Below are positions 52,679 through 62,186 of a DNA stretch of 64,000 nt, one piece after another. The notes beneath the pieces were generated by a model. It saw nothing but the letters and a program-made list of their open reading frames with translations. It was not told where the DNA came from and did not search any database. Source of the DNA: Acidobacteriota bacterium (lineage in GTDB: Bacteria > Acidobacteriota > UBA6911); assembly GCA_012729555.1 (NCBI GenBank), contig JAAYCX010000044.1:1-64000 (forward strand), given 5' to 3'. A program made the translations under genes and the position numbers. How positions within the stretch are numbered: the stretch's first letter is position 1; the number at the start of each line of letters is the position of its first letter.

Positions 52679-52984
52679 TCAATCAAGATCGATATCCCGG
52701 GTGGGGCGGGTCACGGGCCGGCCCCGGTTCTGATCCAGCGATTCCTCGAATTTCCGCTCGAGCAGCTGCGAGTGGGACTCGAGGTCCGCGGCGCTCCGGC
52801 GGAAGACGGCCTCCCGCTCCTCCGCCTGCCGGCGCAGGAGTTCGGCCGCCTCCCCGAGGTCCAGGGAATTCTTTTTCGGGGGGGGGAGTTCGTGCCGGAT
52901 CACCTTGCCGAGGTTCGGGTCGATGACGATGCGGGCGCCGCAACAGGGGCACTCGACGGAGATGCTGGGGTTCTGCCGGGACAT
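52679..52984 (-). CDS. Small zinc-finger-like protein with coiled coil
   Basis: 101 residues. It opens SISVECPCCGARIVIDPNLGKVIRHE, a single CPCC motif on a short beta-ribbon, followed by a Pro/Lys linker and a charged helix (LGEAAELLRRQAEEREAVFRRSAADLESHSQLLERKFEES). I recognise this layout from conserved small bacterial proteins without known function. GGAGGAG precedes the ATG by 5 to 6 bases, a strong start. It is 51 bp upstream of the truncated sensor on the same strand. Confidence 0.75.
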   Translation of the reverse strand: MSRQNPSISVECPCCGARIVIDPNLGKVIRHELPPPKKNSLDLGEAAELLRRQAEEREAVFRRSAADLESHSQLLERKFEESLDQNRGRPVTRPTRDIDLD

Positions 52985-53063
52985 GATTTCTCCTCCCAAT
53001 TCCGGCCATTCTAACCCGGGCCGTCCAGCCCTGCCAAGATGAAACCTTTTTTCGAAACAGGTG

Positions 53064-53092
53064 TTGCCTCGTCAGTCAATCCAGATTATGGT
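53064..53092 (+). promoter_or_regulatory. Promoter of 2-oxoacid:ferredoxin oxidoreductase operon
   Basis: TTGCCT (53064-53069), 17-base spacer, TATGGT (53087-53092). The same TATGGT -10 form occurs at the TonB-mod operon. The leader to the first gene is about 43 bases. Confidence 0.5.
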
Positions 53093-53141
53093 TAAAGTTT
53101 TACCATGCCCGGCAGAGGGCTGGAACGTGCTGGAGGAAATC

Positions 53142-53384
53142 ATGTCGGATCGCGGCGATGTCATCATCGCGCACCATCTCTGCAAGGGGTGCCGCCTTTG
53201 CGTCGTTTCCTGCCCCGCGAAGGTGCTTGAGCAGGGGACGGTGCTGAACCGACAGGGCTATAATGCGGCGGTCTACAAGGGGAGCGGGTGCACCGGGTGC
53301 GGCATCTGCTTTTACGTCTGCCCCGAGCCCGGGGCCATCACCGTGCGCGTGCGCACGCTGGGTGAGGGTAAGCCCGCAGCCTGA
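53142..53384 (+). CDS. 2-oxoacid:ferredoxin oxidoreductase, 2[4Fe-4S] ferredoxin (delta) subunit
   Basis: 80 residues with two complete cluster motifs, [12 protein letters not shown] and [16 protein letters not shown]. It is the small ferredoxin subunit of the multi-subunit VOR/KOR-type enzymes, passing electrons from the TPP-containing subunit to external ferredoxin. GGAGGAAATC precedes the ATG. It is first in a three-gene operon with the alpha and fused beta-gamma subunits. Confidence 0.9.
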   Translation: MSDRGDVIIAHHLCKGCRLCVVSCPAKVLEQGTVLNRQGYNAAVYKGSGCTGCGICFYVCPEPGAITVRVRTLGEGKPAA

Positions 53385-53450
53385 AAGGGTTTGTGGCTTA
53401 CGCAGGAAGAGGCCCGAACAGGGGCCGGTTATCGATTCTGGAGGCGGCGC

Positions 53451-54515
53451 ATGCGCCTGTTGATGAAGGGGAATGAAGCGGTGGTGCGCGGCGCGGTCGC
53501 CGCGGGGTGCAGGGCGTACTTCGGCTATCCGATCACCCCGGCGAGCGAAATCGCGGAAATGGCCTCTCTTCTCCTTCCCGATTCCGGGGGCGTCTTCGTC
53601 CCGGCCGAGAGCGAGATCGGCGCCATCCAGATGCTCTTCGGCGCCTCGTCGGCGGGCGCACGGGCCATGACCGCTTCCTCCGGCCCCGGCATCAGCCTGA
53701 TGCAGGAGGGGATCTCCTACATGGCGGGCGCCCTGCTGCCGGGGGTGATCGTGGACGTGCAGCGGGCGGGGCCGGGGCTCGGGAACCTGGGCGTGGAACA
53801 GGGGGACTACCACCAGGTCGTCAAGGCCGGCGGGCACGGCTGCTACAGGACCCCCGTCTTCGCCCCCAACAGCGTCCAGGAAATGTGCGACCTCACGATC
53901 CATGCCTTCGACGTGGCCGACCGCTACCGCACCCCCGTGATGGTGCTGGCCGACGGGGCGCTCGGGCAGATGATGGAACCGGTCGAGATCACCGCCGGGG
54001 CCGCGGAGGCGCCGGAAAAGCCGTGGGCCGTGACCGGCACCGCCCGCACGCGTGGAAACCTGATCACCTCGATCCTGCTCGAGCACGAAAAACAGGAGAT
54101 CCACATCACCGGGCTGGAAAAGACCTACGCGGAAATCGAGAGGAACGAGGTCCGGTGGGAGGAGATCCGGACGGAGGACGCCGAAATCCTCGTCGTCGCC
54201 TTCGGCATCAGCAGCCGCATCGCCCGCGCCGCGGTGGACATGGCCCGCGACCAGGGAGTCCGGGTGGGCCTGCTGCGCCCGATCAGCCTCCTCCCGTTTC
54301 CCGCCCGGCGGTTGCGCCAGCTGGCCGGCAAGGTGTACGCCATAATGGTGCTGGAGCTCAACAGCGGCCAGATGGTGGACGACGTCCGCCTGCACGTGGG
54401 CGGGATCACCCCGGTCGAACTGATGCGCCGGACCGGGGGGATGATGCCGGCGGCGGAGGAAGTGGCCGAAGCCCTCAGAAAGATGGAGAAAGAGTGTGTG
54501 GGAAACAAAGCATAG
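53451..54515 (+). CDS. 2-oxoacid:ferredoxin oxidoreductase alpha subunit (KorA/VorA type)
   Basis: 354 residues. LLMKGNEAVVRGAVAAGCRAYFGYPITPASEIAE is the domain I signature of the pyrimidine-binding (PYR) subunit, with E in AESEIGAIQML the Glu that activates thiamine diphosphate. SSGPGISLMQEGISYMAGA and VDVQRAGPGLGNLG fit the VOR/KOR branch. The C-terminal domain II begins near 250 (EILVVAFGISSRIARAAV). The substrate (branched-chain 2-oxoacid, 2-oxoglutarate or aryl-pyruvate) is not decided by these motifs. The ATG at 53451 has GGAGG six bases upstream. It overlaps the next gene by 20 bp. Confidence 0.9.
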   Translation: MRLLMKGNEAVVRGAVAAGCRAYFGYPITPASEIAEMASLLLPDSGGVFVPAESEIGAIQMLFGASSAGARAMTASSGPGISLMQEGISYMAGALLPGVIVDVQRAGPGLGNLGVEQGDYHQVVKAGGHGCYRTPVFAPNSVQEMCDLTIHAFDVADRYRTPVMVLADGALGQMMEPVEITAGAAEAPEKPWAVTGTARTRGNLITSILLEHEKQEIHITGLEKTYAEIERNEVRWEEIRTEDAEILVVAFGISSRIARAAVDMARDQGVRVGLLRPISLLPFPARRLRQLAGKVYAIMVLELNSGQMVDDVRLHVGGITPVELMRRTGGMMPAAEEVAEALRKMEKECVGNKA

Positions 54516-55935
54516 CCGATCCGCATCTTTTTACGACCGTTTCGAGCGCAAGGGGGGGGATACCGAAATCACCCACTATTGCCCCGGGTGCGGCCACGGG
54601 GTGCTGCAGAAGCTGATCGCGGAGGCTATCGACGATTTCGGCATCCAGGACCGGACCATCCTCGTCGGTTCGGTCGGCTGCTCCATCTTCATGTACTACT
54701 ACCTCGACGTGGGCAATATCTCCTCCTCCCACGGCCGGGCCCCCGCCGTGGCGACCGGGGTCAAACGCGCGCGCCCGGAGGCGGTCGTATTCTGCTACCA
54801 GGGGGACGGCGACCTGGCCGCCATCGGGGGGAACGAGATTCTCCACGCGGCCAACCGCGGGGAATCGATCGCGGTCTTTTTCGTCAACAACGGCATCTAC
54901 GGCATGACGGGGGGGCAGATGGCGCCCACGACCCCGCTCGGTGAGCGCACCACGACCTCCCCCAGGGGGCGTTCCTTCGAGGTCGAGGGGCCGCCGATGC
55001 GGATGTGCGAACTGCTGGCGACGCTCGACGGGCCCGCCTACATCGAACGGGTGGCCCTGACCGACGCCCGGCAGAACATGCGCGCACGCAAGGCGGTGCG
55101 CAAGGCGCTCCGGAACCAGATCGAGGGGCGCGGGTTCTCCTTCGTCGAGGTTCTCTCCCCCTGCCCCAGCGGCTGGAAGGTCCCGCCCGATGAGGCGATG
55201 CACTGGGTGGAGAAGCACATGATCCCGGTTTTCCCGCTCCGGGTTTTCCGGGACCTCGACCGCAGCGGCCATGTCCCCAGGGGGATCGGTGCGCCCAAGG
55301 CGGCCGGGACACTCCTCGGGCCCGCGTCCCCCGCGGCCCGGACGGAAACGCCGGCCCCGGCGGCCGGGAGCGTGGCCCGGGGCGAAATCGGGGAAGAGGC
55401 GCTCACCCTGAGCGGGTTCGGCGGGCAGGGGGTCCTCTTCACGGGGCTCGCGCTGGCCGAGGGGGCCATGCGCGAGGGGCTGGAGGTCACCTGGATCCCC
55501 TCCTACGGGCCGGAAATGCGCGGGGGGACGGCCCACTGCCACCTGCATCTCTCCCGCAGTTCGATCGCCTCCCCCTGGATCAGCCGCCCCACGAGCCTGA
55601 TCGCCTTCAACCAGCCCTCCATCGAAAAATTCGCCCCCGCGGTCCGTCCGGGAGGGCTCCTGCTTGCGAACACGTCGATGGTGAAGGAAGTCCCGGACCG
55701 GAAGGATATCCGGATCGTCAGGATCCCCTCCTACGAAATCGCCTCCGAACTGGGCAGCGCCAAATCGGCCAACATGGTCATGCTGGGCGCCTACCTGGAG
55801 CTGACCGGGGCGGTGGACCAGGAATCGATCCTGGCGGCGTTCGCCGAGAAAGGGACCCGGCCGGGGATGCTCCAGAGCAACCGCCGGGCGATCGAAGCCG
55901 GACGTCGGGCGGCGGTCGAAGCGGCGCAGCCCTGA
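54496..55935 (+). CDS. 2-oxoacid:ferredoxin oxidoreductase, fused beta (TPP) and gamma subunits
   Basis: 479 residues from a GTG start. Residues 1 to about 285 are the beta subunit: YCPGCGHGVLQKL, a single-Cys-rich opening, and the TPP-binding motif GDGDLAAIGGNEILHAANRG...NNGIYGMTGGQ. An Ala/Pro-rich linker (about 285-310, SPAARTETPAPAAGSVA) leads to the gamma domain: LSGFGGQGVLFTGLALAEGAM and WIPSYGPEMRGGTAHCH. In most VOR/KOR systems beta and gamma are separate genes. The start overlaps the alpha gene by 20 bp. The complex oxidatively decarboxylates a 2-oxoacid to acyl-CoA and reduces ferredoxin. Confidence 0.92.
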   Translation: MWETKHSRSASFYDRFERKGGDTEITHYCPGCGHGVLQKLIAEAIDDFGIQDRTILVGSVGCSIFMYYYLDVGNISSSHGRAPAVATGVKRARPEAVVFCYQGDGDLAAIGGNEILHAANRGESIAVFFVNNGIYGMTGGQMAPTTPLGERTTTSPRGRSFEVEGPPMRMCELLATLDGPAYIERVALTDARQNMRARKAVRKALRNQIEGRGFSFVEVLSPCPSGWKVPPDEAMHWVEKHMIPVFPLRVFRDLDRSGHVPRGIGAPKAAGTLLGPASPAARTETPAPAAGSVARGEIGEEALTLSGFGGQGVLFTGLALAEGAMREGLEVTWIPSYGPEMRGGTAHCHLHLSRSSIASPWISRPTSLIAFNQPSIEKFAPAVRPGGLLLANTSMVKEVPDRKDIRIVRIPSYEIASELGSAKSANMVMLGAYLELTGAVDQESILAAFAEKGTRPGMLQSNRRAIEAGRRAAVEAAQP

Positions 55936-56022
55936 ACTCATTAAGATGTGATAAATCAGGGACTAATCCCGTTCCGCCCCTTTTCCCGGAGCGGCCGGGT
56001 CGACCGGAGAAATACCGGCTGG

Positions 56023-56039
56023 TAATACCCCCCGTATTA
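56023..56039. promoter_or_regulatory. Inverted repeat upstream of PFOR (candidate operator)
   Basis: TAATAC-CCCCC-GTATTA, six-base arms, overlapping a TATTATTTTAGAAT promoter-like patch about 170 bases before the PFOR start. The 274-bp gap between the two oxidoreductase loci holds no gene that I can support. Confidence 0.4.
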
Positions 56040-56209
56040 TTTTAGAATGGGCCTGTCTGTCCGGGGGACCCGGTTCTTCCCGGCCGGAGAAATCGCCGAC
56101 ATGGACGGGCATCATCGGTCAGACGATCACGCGGGTGGAAGTGAAAGAGGGGTCGCAACCGCCCCTGCCCGGAGCCGCTCTCCCCACCTTGACTCGCAGA
56201 GGGTGAACC

Positions 56210-59200
56210 ATGGAAAGAAAAAGGGTTACCATCGATGGTAACGAGGCCGCAGCCTATATCGCCTATCGCACAAGCGAGGTCATCGCGATATATCCCATCA
56301 CCCCGTCGTCGCCGATGGGGGAATGGGCCGACGCCTGGACTGCCCGGAAGGTCAGGAACATCTGGGGGATGATTCCCTCGGTGACAGAGATGCAGAGTGA
56401 GGGGGGGGCGGCCGGGGCCGTCCACGGCGCGCTGCAGGCCGGCGCCCTGACCACCACGTTCACCGCATCGCAGGGGCTGCTCCTGATGATCCCCAACATG
56501 TTCAAGATCGCCGGGGAGCTGACGCCCACGGTCTTCAACGTCACCGCCCGCACCATCGCGACCCACGCGCTTTCGATCTACGGCGACCACAGCGATGTCA
56601 TGGCCGTGCGCTCCACCGGCTGGGCGATGCTGGCCTCGGGCTCGGTGCAGGAAGTGATGGACATGACCCTGATCGCCCAGGCTGCGACGCTCCAGGCCCG
56701 CGTCCCATTCGTGCACTTCTTCGACGGGTTCCGGACCTCTCATGAAATCATGAAGATCGAGCAGCTCACGGACGAGGATATCCGGGCCATGATCGACGAC
56801 GACCTGGTCCTGGCCCATCGCCTGCGCCGGCTCTCCCCCGACAACCCCGTCATCCGGGGGACGGCGCAGAACCCCGATGTCTTCTTCCAGGCACGGGAGG
56901 CCGCGAATCCCTTCTACCTGGCCGCCCCCGCCATCGTACAGAAGGCCATGGACCGGTTCGCCGCCGTCGTCGGGCGGCAGTATCACCTGTTCGACTACGT
57001 CGGCGCCCCGGACGCGGAGCGCGTGATCGTGCTGATGGGGTCGGGGGCGGAAGCGGCCGAGGAGACCGTCGAATACCTCGCCGACCGGAAGGAAAAGGTA
57101 GGTGTCCTGAAAGTCCGCCTTTACCGTCCTTTCTCCGGGGAAGCCATGCTCCGGGCGCTCCCGCGGTCGGTGCGCGCGCTGGCGGTGCTCGACCGGACCA
57201 AGGAGCCGGGCGCAGGCGGGGAGCCGCTGTACAAGGACGTGGTCACGGCGATCGCGGAATCCTTTTCCGCCGGCACCCTGCCGCTCACGGGCTTTCCCAA
57301 GGTGGTGGGGGGGCGCTACGGGCTCTCCTCGAAGGAATTCACCCCGGCCATGATCCGCGGCGTATTCGAGGAACTGAAAAAGGAGAATCCGAAAAACTAT
57401 TTCAGCGTCGGGATCCACGACGACGTCACGGACAACTCCATCGATTACGACCCCGGGTTCAGCGTCGAGGGGGACGTCACCCGCTGCCTCTTCTACGGGC
57501 TGGGGGCGGACGGCACCGTCGGCGCCAACAAGAATTCCATCAAGATCATCGGTGAGGACACGCTCAACCACGCCCAGGGGTACTTCTCCTACGATTCGCG
57601 CAAGTCGGGCACAGTGACCGTGTCGCACCTCCGGTTCGGGGCCAAACCGATCCGCTCCACCTACCTCGTGGACAAGGCGAACTTCATCGCCTGCCACCAG
57701 TTCGTTTTCCTGGAACGGTACGACATGCTCCGGGACGCCGTCGAAGGGGCTACCTTCCTCCTGAACAGCCCCTACGGTCCCGACGAGGTCTGGGACCGGA
57801 TCCCGCGGAGCGTGCAGCAGCGCATCATCGACAGGAAGATCCGTTTCTACGTCATCGACGGCTACAAGGTCGCGAAGGAGACGGGGATGGGCGCGCGGGT
57901 CAACACCATCATGCAGACCTGCTTCTTCGCCATTTCGGGGGTGCTGCCGCGCGACGAGGCGATCGACGCCATCAAGAAATCGATCCAGAAGACGTACGGG
58001 TCGAAGGGGGAGGAGGTCGTCCGGAAGAACTTCCGCGCGGTGGAGGAGACGCTGGCCAACCTTTTCGAGGTTGAGGTCCCCGCATCGCCTACCAGCAGCA
58101 TCGAAAAACCGCCGGCGGTGCCGGAGGAGGCCCCCGATTTCGTGCAGACCTTCACCGCCCGCATCATCGAAGGGGAGGGGGACCGCCTCCCGGTGAGCGC
58201 CTTCTCCGTGGACGGGACCTTCCCGACGGGGACCGCCAGGTGGGAGAAGCGCAATATCGCTCTGGAGATCCCCTCGTGGGACCCGAACACCTGCATCCAG
58301 TGCGGCAAATGCGCCATATCCTGCCCGCACGCGAGCATCCGGATCAAGGCCTACGACGCCCGGCACCTGGAGACGGCGCCCCCCACCTTCAAGCATATGC
58401 AGGCGAAGGGGAAGGACCTGGAGCCGGGCATGATGTACACCGTCCAGGTGGCCCCGGAGGACTGCACCGGTTGCGGCGTGTGCGTGGGGATGTGCCCCGC
58501 GCGCAACCGGAAGGAGCCGAGGCTCAAGGCGATCAACATGGTGCCGCAGCCCCCGGTCCGCCTCGCCGAGCGGGAGAATTTCCGTTTCTTCCTCGAGTTG
58601 CCGGAGTACGACCGCCGGCTGCTGCGGCTGAGCAGCGTCAAGACCACCCAGCTGCTCGAGCCGCTCTTCGAGTTTTCCGGGGCGTGCGCCGGCTGTGGTG
58701 AGACCCCCTACATCAAGCTGCTGACGCAGCTTTTCGGAGACCGGGCCCTCATCGCCAACGCCACCGGGTGCTCCTCCATCTACGGTGCCAACCTCCCGAC
58801 GACCCCCTATACCCGCAACCGGGACGGGAGGGGGCCGGCCTGGAGCAATTCGCTCTTCGAGGACAACGCCGAGTTCGGCCTGGGCTTCCGGCTGACGGTC
58901 GACCAGCACGCCGAAGTGGCCCGGGAGCTGGTCCGGGCGCTGGCGCCCCGGATCGGCGACGAGCTGGCGGGGCGGCTGCTCGACGCCGACCAGTCGACCG
59001 AAGCCGGCATCTTCGACCAGCGGGAAAGGGTGGCGGCGCTCAAGGACCGGCTGCGGGGGACGGATTCCCTCGAGGCCAGGAGCCTCCTCACCCTGGCGGA
59101 TAACCTGGTGAAGAAGAGCGTGTGGATCGTCGGCGGGGACGGCTGGGCCTACGACATCGGCTACGGCGGGCTGGACCACGTCCTGGCTTCGGGCCGCGAC

Positions 59201-59776
59201 GTGAACATCCTGGTGCTCGACAGCGAGGTGTACAGTAACACCGGCGGGCAGATGTCCAAGGCCACCCCTCGGGCGGCCGTAGCCAAGTTCGCCGCCGGGG
59301 GGAAGCCCGCCTCCAAGAAGGACCTCGGGATGCACGCGATGAACTCCGGGGGCGCCTACGTGGCCTCGGTGGCCCTCGGGGCCAACGACGTACAGACCAT
59401 CCGGGCGTTCCAGGAGGCCGAGGCCTTCCCCGGCCCCTCCATCATCATCGCCTACAGCCACTGCATCGCCCACGGCTACGACATGATCCACGGGATGGAT
59501 CAGCAGAAGGCGGCGGTCAACAGCGGCCACTGGATCCTCTACCGGTACAACCCGCTCCTGGCGATGGAGGGGAAGAACCCGCTGATCCTCGATTCCCGGC
59601 CGCCGACCATCCCGGTGAAGGACTACGCCTACGCCGAAACGCGTTACAAGATGCTGACGCTGAGCCAGCCCGAGGAGGCCAAGCGCCTCCTCGCCCTGGC
59701 CCAGGGCGACATCCGGGCCCGGCAGCAGCTCTACCGGCAGCTGGCGACCCTCGACTACGGCGTCGGGGAGGAGTAG
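56210..59776 (+). CDS. nifJ: Pyruvate:ferredoxin (flavodoxin) oxidoreductase, single-chain
   Basis: 1188 residues, full length for homodimeric PFOR. Domain I starts IDGNEAAAYIAYRTSEVIAIYPITPSSPMGE; domain III (gamma-like) is near 415-625 (GLGADGTVGANKNSIKIIGE); domain V has two [4Fe-4S] motifs CIQCGKCAISCPHASIRI and CTGCGVCVGMCPARNR; domain VI binds TPP (CAGCGETPYIKLL, NATGCSSIYGANLPTTPYT, GDGWAYDIGYGGLDHVL, YSNTGGQMSKATP). It converts pyruvate and CoA to acetyl-CoA, CO2 and reduced ferredoxin, or the reverse. Placed just after a second 2-oxoacid:ferredoxin oxidoreductase operon. Strong evidence for anaerobic metabolism. Confidence 0.97.
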   Translation: MERKRVTIDGNEAAAYIAYRTSEVIAIYPITPSSPMGEWADAWTARKVRNIWGMIPSVTEMQSEGGAAGAVHGALQAGALTTTFTASQGLLLMIPNMFKIAGELTPTVFNVTARTIATHALSIYGDHSDVMAVRSTGWAMLASGSVQEVMDMTLIAQAATLQARVPFVHFFDGFRTSHEIMKIEQLTDEDIRAMIDDDLVLAHRLRRLSPDNPVIRGTAQNPDVFFQAREAANPFYLAAPAIVQKAMDRFAAVVGRQYHLFDYVGAPDAERVIVLMGSGAEAAEETVEYLADRKEKVGVLKVRLYRPFSGEAMLRALPRSVRALAVLDRTKEPGAGGEPLYKDVVTAIAESFSAGTLPLTGFPKVVGGRYGLSSKEFTPAMIRGVFEELKKENPKNYFSVGIHDDVTDNSIDYDPGFSVEGDVTRCLFYGLGADGTVGANKNSIKIIGEDTLNHAQGYFSYDSRKSGTVTVSHLRFGAKPIRSTYLVDKANFIACHQFVFLERYDMLRDAVEGATFLLNSPYGPDEVWDRIPRSVQQRIIDRKIRFYVIDGYKVAKETGMGARVNTIMQTCFFAISGVLPRDEAIDAIKKSIQKTYGSKGEEVVRKNFRAVEETLANLFEVEVPASPTSSIEKPPAVPEEAPDFVQTFTARIIEGEGDRLPVSAFSVDGTFPTGTARWEKRNIALEIPSWDPNTCIQCGKCAISCPHASIRIKAYDARHLETAPPTFKHMQAKGKDLEPGMMYTVQVAPEDCTGCGVCVGMCPARNRKEPRLKAINMVPQPPVRLAERENFRFFLELPEYDRRLLRLSSVKTTQLLEPLFEFSGACAGCGETPYIKLLTQLFGDRALIANATGCSSIYGANLPTTPYTRNRDGRGPAWSNSLFEDNAEFGLGFRLTVDQHAEVARELVRALAPRIGDELAGRLLDADQSTEAGIFDQRERVAALKDRLRGTDSLEARSLLTLADNLVKKSVWIVGGDGWAYDIGYGGLDHVLASGRDVNILVLDSEVYSNTGGQMSKATPRAAVAKFAAGGKPASKKDLGMHAMNSGGAYVASVALGANDVQTIRAFQEAEAFPGPSIIIAYSHCIAHGYDMIHGMDQQKAAVNSGHWILYRYNPLLAMEGKNPLILDSRPPTIPVKDYAYAETRYKMLTLSQPEEAKRLLALAQGDIRARQQLYRQLATLDYGVGEE

Positions 59777-59800
59777 GCTCCCGCCGTCGGACCGCGCGGG

Positions 59801-61003
59801 TCAGCGGAGGAGCCACATTCCCGCGGCCATCGTCAGGAGCGTGAGGGGCAGGCCGGTCCGGAAGTATTCCGCGAAACCGATCCGCGCCTTCCGCCCGGCC
59901 TTCTGGATGACGATCAGGTTGGCGACCGACCCCAGGAGGGTCAGGTTCCCGGCCAGGGTGGAGGCCATCGACAGCAGCAGCCAGCCGCGCTCCGGATCGC
60001 CGAGGGCGGGGATCAGCGGCTTGAAGAGGAGGACCGCCGGCACGTTGCTTACGAGGTTGGACAGGAGCGCGGCGGCGGCGCTGAACACGATCGGGCGCTC
60101 CAGCCCGCTGCCCGCGGCGCGCACCAGCGCGTCGGACGACATCAGGGTCTTCTCGACCCCGGCGATGACGATGAAAAGGCCGATGAAGAGCACCAGCAGC
60201 GAAAAATCGATCTCCCGGTAGATCCTCTCCGGCTTGAGCTTCCGCGTCAGGAGCAGGAGCGCCGCGGCCACGATCGCCACCTCCGCGACCGGCCATCCCG
60301 AGAAGAAGCCGATGAGCATGAGGGCGGAGACGGTGAGCGATTTCCAGGCCAGCGGGCGGTGGATGCGCGTGCGGCGCGGAGCGACCGCGAGGGTCTCCGC
60401 GCGGCGGAATTCGCCGCGGTAGACGAGGGCGATGACGAGAAACGTCAGGACCAGCCCGACGGCGGCCACGGGGCCGAGCGCGGCGGCGAAGGTGCGGTAG
60501 GGGATGCCGGAAAAGGCCCCGATCATCATGTTCTGGGGGTTCCCCGTGATGGTGGCCACGCTGCCGATATTGGATCCCATGGCCACCGCGAGCAGGTAGG
60601 GGACCGGGTTGCGCCCGAGGGCGAGGGCCATGTCCAGCACGAGGGGGGTCAGGACCAGGCAGACGGTGTCGTTGACGAAGAAAGCGGAGAAGACGCCGGA
60701 GACGAGGATGACGGCGGCCAGGAGCGTGAGCGGGTGGCGGGCGTGCTCGACCGACCACGCGCTCACGGCGGCGAAGACGCCCGAAACGCGGAGGTTGGCC
60801 GCCACGATCATCATCCCGAACAGGAGCAGGATCGTGTTGTGGTCGACGGCGGCCCAGGCCTCCTCCAGGGTGAGCACCTCGAACGCCATCATCAGGCTGG
60901 CGCCGATGATGGCCGCTCCGGTGCGGTCCACCCGGAAGCCGGGCAACCGCCCCAGAGCCAGCACGAGATAGGTCCCCAGGAAAATCAGCGCGGCCGCGAG
61001 CAC
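59801..61003 (-). CDS. SLC13/ArsB/NhaD-type ion transporter
   Basis: 400 residues with about 10 to 11 hydrophobic helices. SAFFVNDTVCLVLTPLVLDMA and VAMGSNIGSVATITGNPQNMMIG are the paired signature loops of the ArsB/CitM/DASS ion-transporter superfamily, and the second repeat has SNLVSNVPAVLLFKPL and GNLTLLGSVANLIV. These inner-membrane carriers move dicarboxylates, sulfate, arsenite or Na+. The GNPQNMM form is most common in anion permeases of unknown specificity. It is convergent with PFOR and divergent from the saccharopine dehydrogenase-like gene. Confidence 0.88.
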   Translation of the reverse strand: MLAAALIFLGTYLVLALGRLPGFRVDRTGAAIIGASLMMAFEVLTLEEAWAAVDHNTILLLFGMMIVAANLRVSGVFAAVSAWSVEHARHPLTLLAAVILVSGVFSAFFVNDTVCLVLTPLVLDMALALGRNPVPYLLAVAMGSNIGSVATITGNPQNMMIGAFSGIPYRTFAAALGPVAAVGLVLTFLVIALVYRGEFRRAETLAVAPRRTRIHRPLAWKSLTVSALMLIGFFSGWPVAEVAIVAAALLLLTRKLKPERIYREIDFSLLVLFIGLFIVIAGVEKTLMSSDALVRAAGSGLERPIVFSAAAALLSNLVSNVPAVLLFKPLIPALGDPERGWLLLSMASTLAGNLTLLGSVANLIVIQKAGRKARIGFAEYFRTGLPLTLLTMAAGMWLLR

Positions 61004-61078
61004 GAGGCTATTTTGCTCCTTGCTTTTGCGATTTCAAGCGGATAAATCATGGTCGGGCGGGGAATTGGGGAGGTGCGG

Positions 61079-62164
61079 ATGAAACGTATCCTGCTGATGG
61101 GGGCCGGGAAGGTGGGGGCGCTGATCGCCTGCCTCCTTTCGGAGTCGGGCGATTACGAACTGGTCGTGGGGGATTCGGACCGGGATGCCGTGCGGCGCCT
61201 CCGGGCTACCGCCTGCGCCGGGGTGGAACTGCACCAGGTCGACGCCTCCGATCCCGCGGCGCTCGAGAGCTTCATCGGCGCCCACCCGGCCGAGGCCGTC
61301 ATCTCCTGCCTGCCGTATTACGGCAACTTCGCGGTCTCGGAGGCCGCGCTGCGCCACGGCCTGCACTACTTCGACCTCACCGAGGACGTGGAGGTGGCGC
61401 GCCACATCGCCCGGATCAGCGCCGGCGCGCCGGTGGCCTTCGTGCCCCAGTGCGGCCTGGCCCCCGGGTTCATCAGCATCATCGCCAACGAGCTCATGAA
61501 ACATTTCGACGAACTCGACACGGTGAAATTGCGGGTGGGGGCGCTTCCGGTCAACCCCGGCAACGCGCTGAAGTATTCGCTGACCTGGTCGACCGACGGT
61601 CTGATCAACGAGTACGGCAACCTGTGCACCGGGGTCGAGGAGGGCAGGACGACGACCCTCCTGCCCCTCGAGGGGTACGAGACGATCTCGGTGGACGGTC
61701 TCCTCTACGAGGGATTCAACACCTCCGGCGGCCTCGGCACCCTGGCGGAAACCTACCGGGGGAGGGTGCGGACGCTCAACTACAAGACGCTGCGCTACCC
61801 CGGGCACTGCGAGAAGATGCAGTTCCTGATGCAGGACCTGAAGCTCAACCGGGACCGCGGCACGCTCAAGCGCATCCTGGAGGCGGCCGTGCCCCGGACC
61901 CACCAGGACGTGGTCCTCGTGTACGTCTCCGTGACCGGGAAGCAGGACGGCGCGCTGTTCGAGGAGAACTACGTCAGGAAATTCTACCCCCGGGAGATCT
62001 CCGGCCGCCCCTGGGCCGCCATCCAGGTCACCACGGCCAGCGCCCTGTGCGCGGTGGCGGACACGGTGCTGCAATCGGGGCGCCCGCCGCGGGGGTTCGT
62101 CACCCAGGAGAGTTTCGGGTATCCCGATTTCATCGCCAACCGATTCGCGAACGCCTACGCCTGA
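61079..62164 (+). CDS. Saccharopine dehydrogenase-family oxidoreductase
   Basis: 361 residues. The N-terminal Rossmann fold has RILLMGAGKVGALIACLLSE and SCLPYYGNFAVSEAALRHGLHYFDLTED; the C-terminal catalytic domain has PQCGLAPGFISIIANELM, RVGALPVNPGNALKYSLTWSTDGLINEY and YPGHCEKMQFLM. These match saccharopine dehydrogenases (lysine pathway) and relatives such as carboxynorspermidine dehydrogenase, all of which make or break C-N bonds between amino acid and oxoacid with NAD(P). It stands alone, so the exact substrate is open. GGAGG precedes the ATG at 61079, excluding the earlier ATG. Confidence 0.88.
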   Translation: MKRILLMGAGKVGALIACLLSESGDYELVVGDSDRDAVRRLRATACAGVELHQVDASDPAALESFIGAHPAEAVISCLPYYGNFAVSEAALRHGLHYFDLTEDVEVARHIARISAGAPVAFVPQCGLAPGFISIIANELMKHFDELDTVKLRVGALPVNPGNALKYSLTWSTDGLINEYGNLCTGVEEGRTTTLLPLEGYETISVDGLLYEGFNTSGGLGTLAETYRGRVRTLNYKTLRYPGHCEKMQFLMQDLKLNRDRGTLKRILEAAVPRTHQDVVLVYVSVTGKQDGALFEENYVRKFYPREISGRPWAAIQVTTASALCAVADTVLQSGRPPRGFVTQESFGYPDFIANRFANAYA

Positions 62165-62186
62165 TCCGCGCGCGCTTCCAAAAATC

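Noticed and set aside
48882-52682. Long minus-strand open frame of about 1266 codons
   Set aside because: It runs antisense to the second molybdenum hydroxylase and out of frame with the sensor gene; low-complexity translation and no motif.
56047-56241. Small plus-strand open frame before PFOR
   Set aside because: No ribosome site, low-complexity sequence and overlap with the PFOR start; treated as leader.
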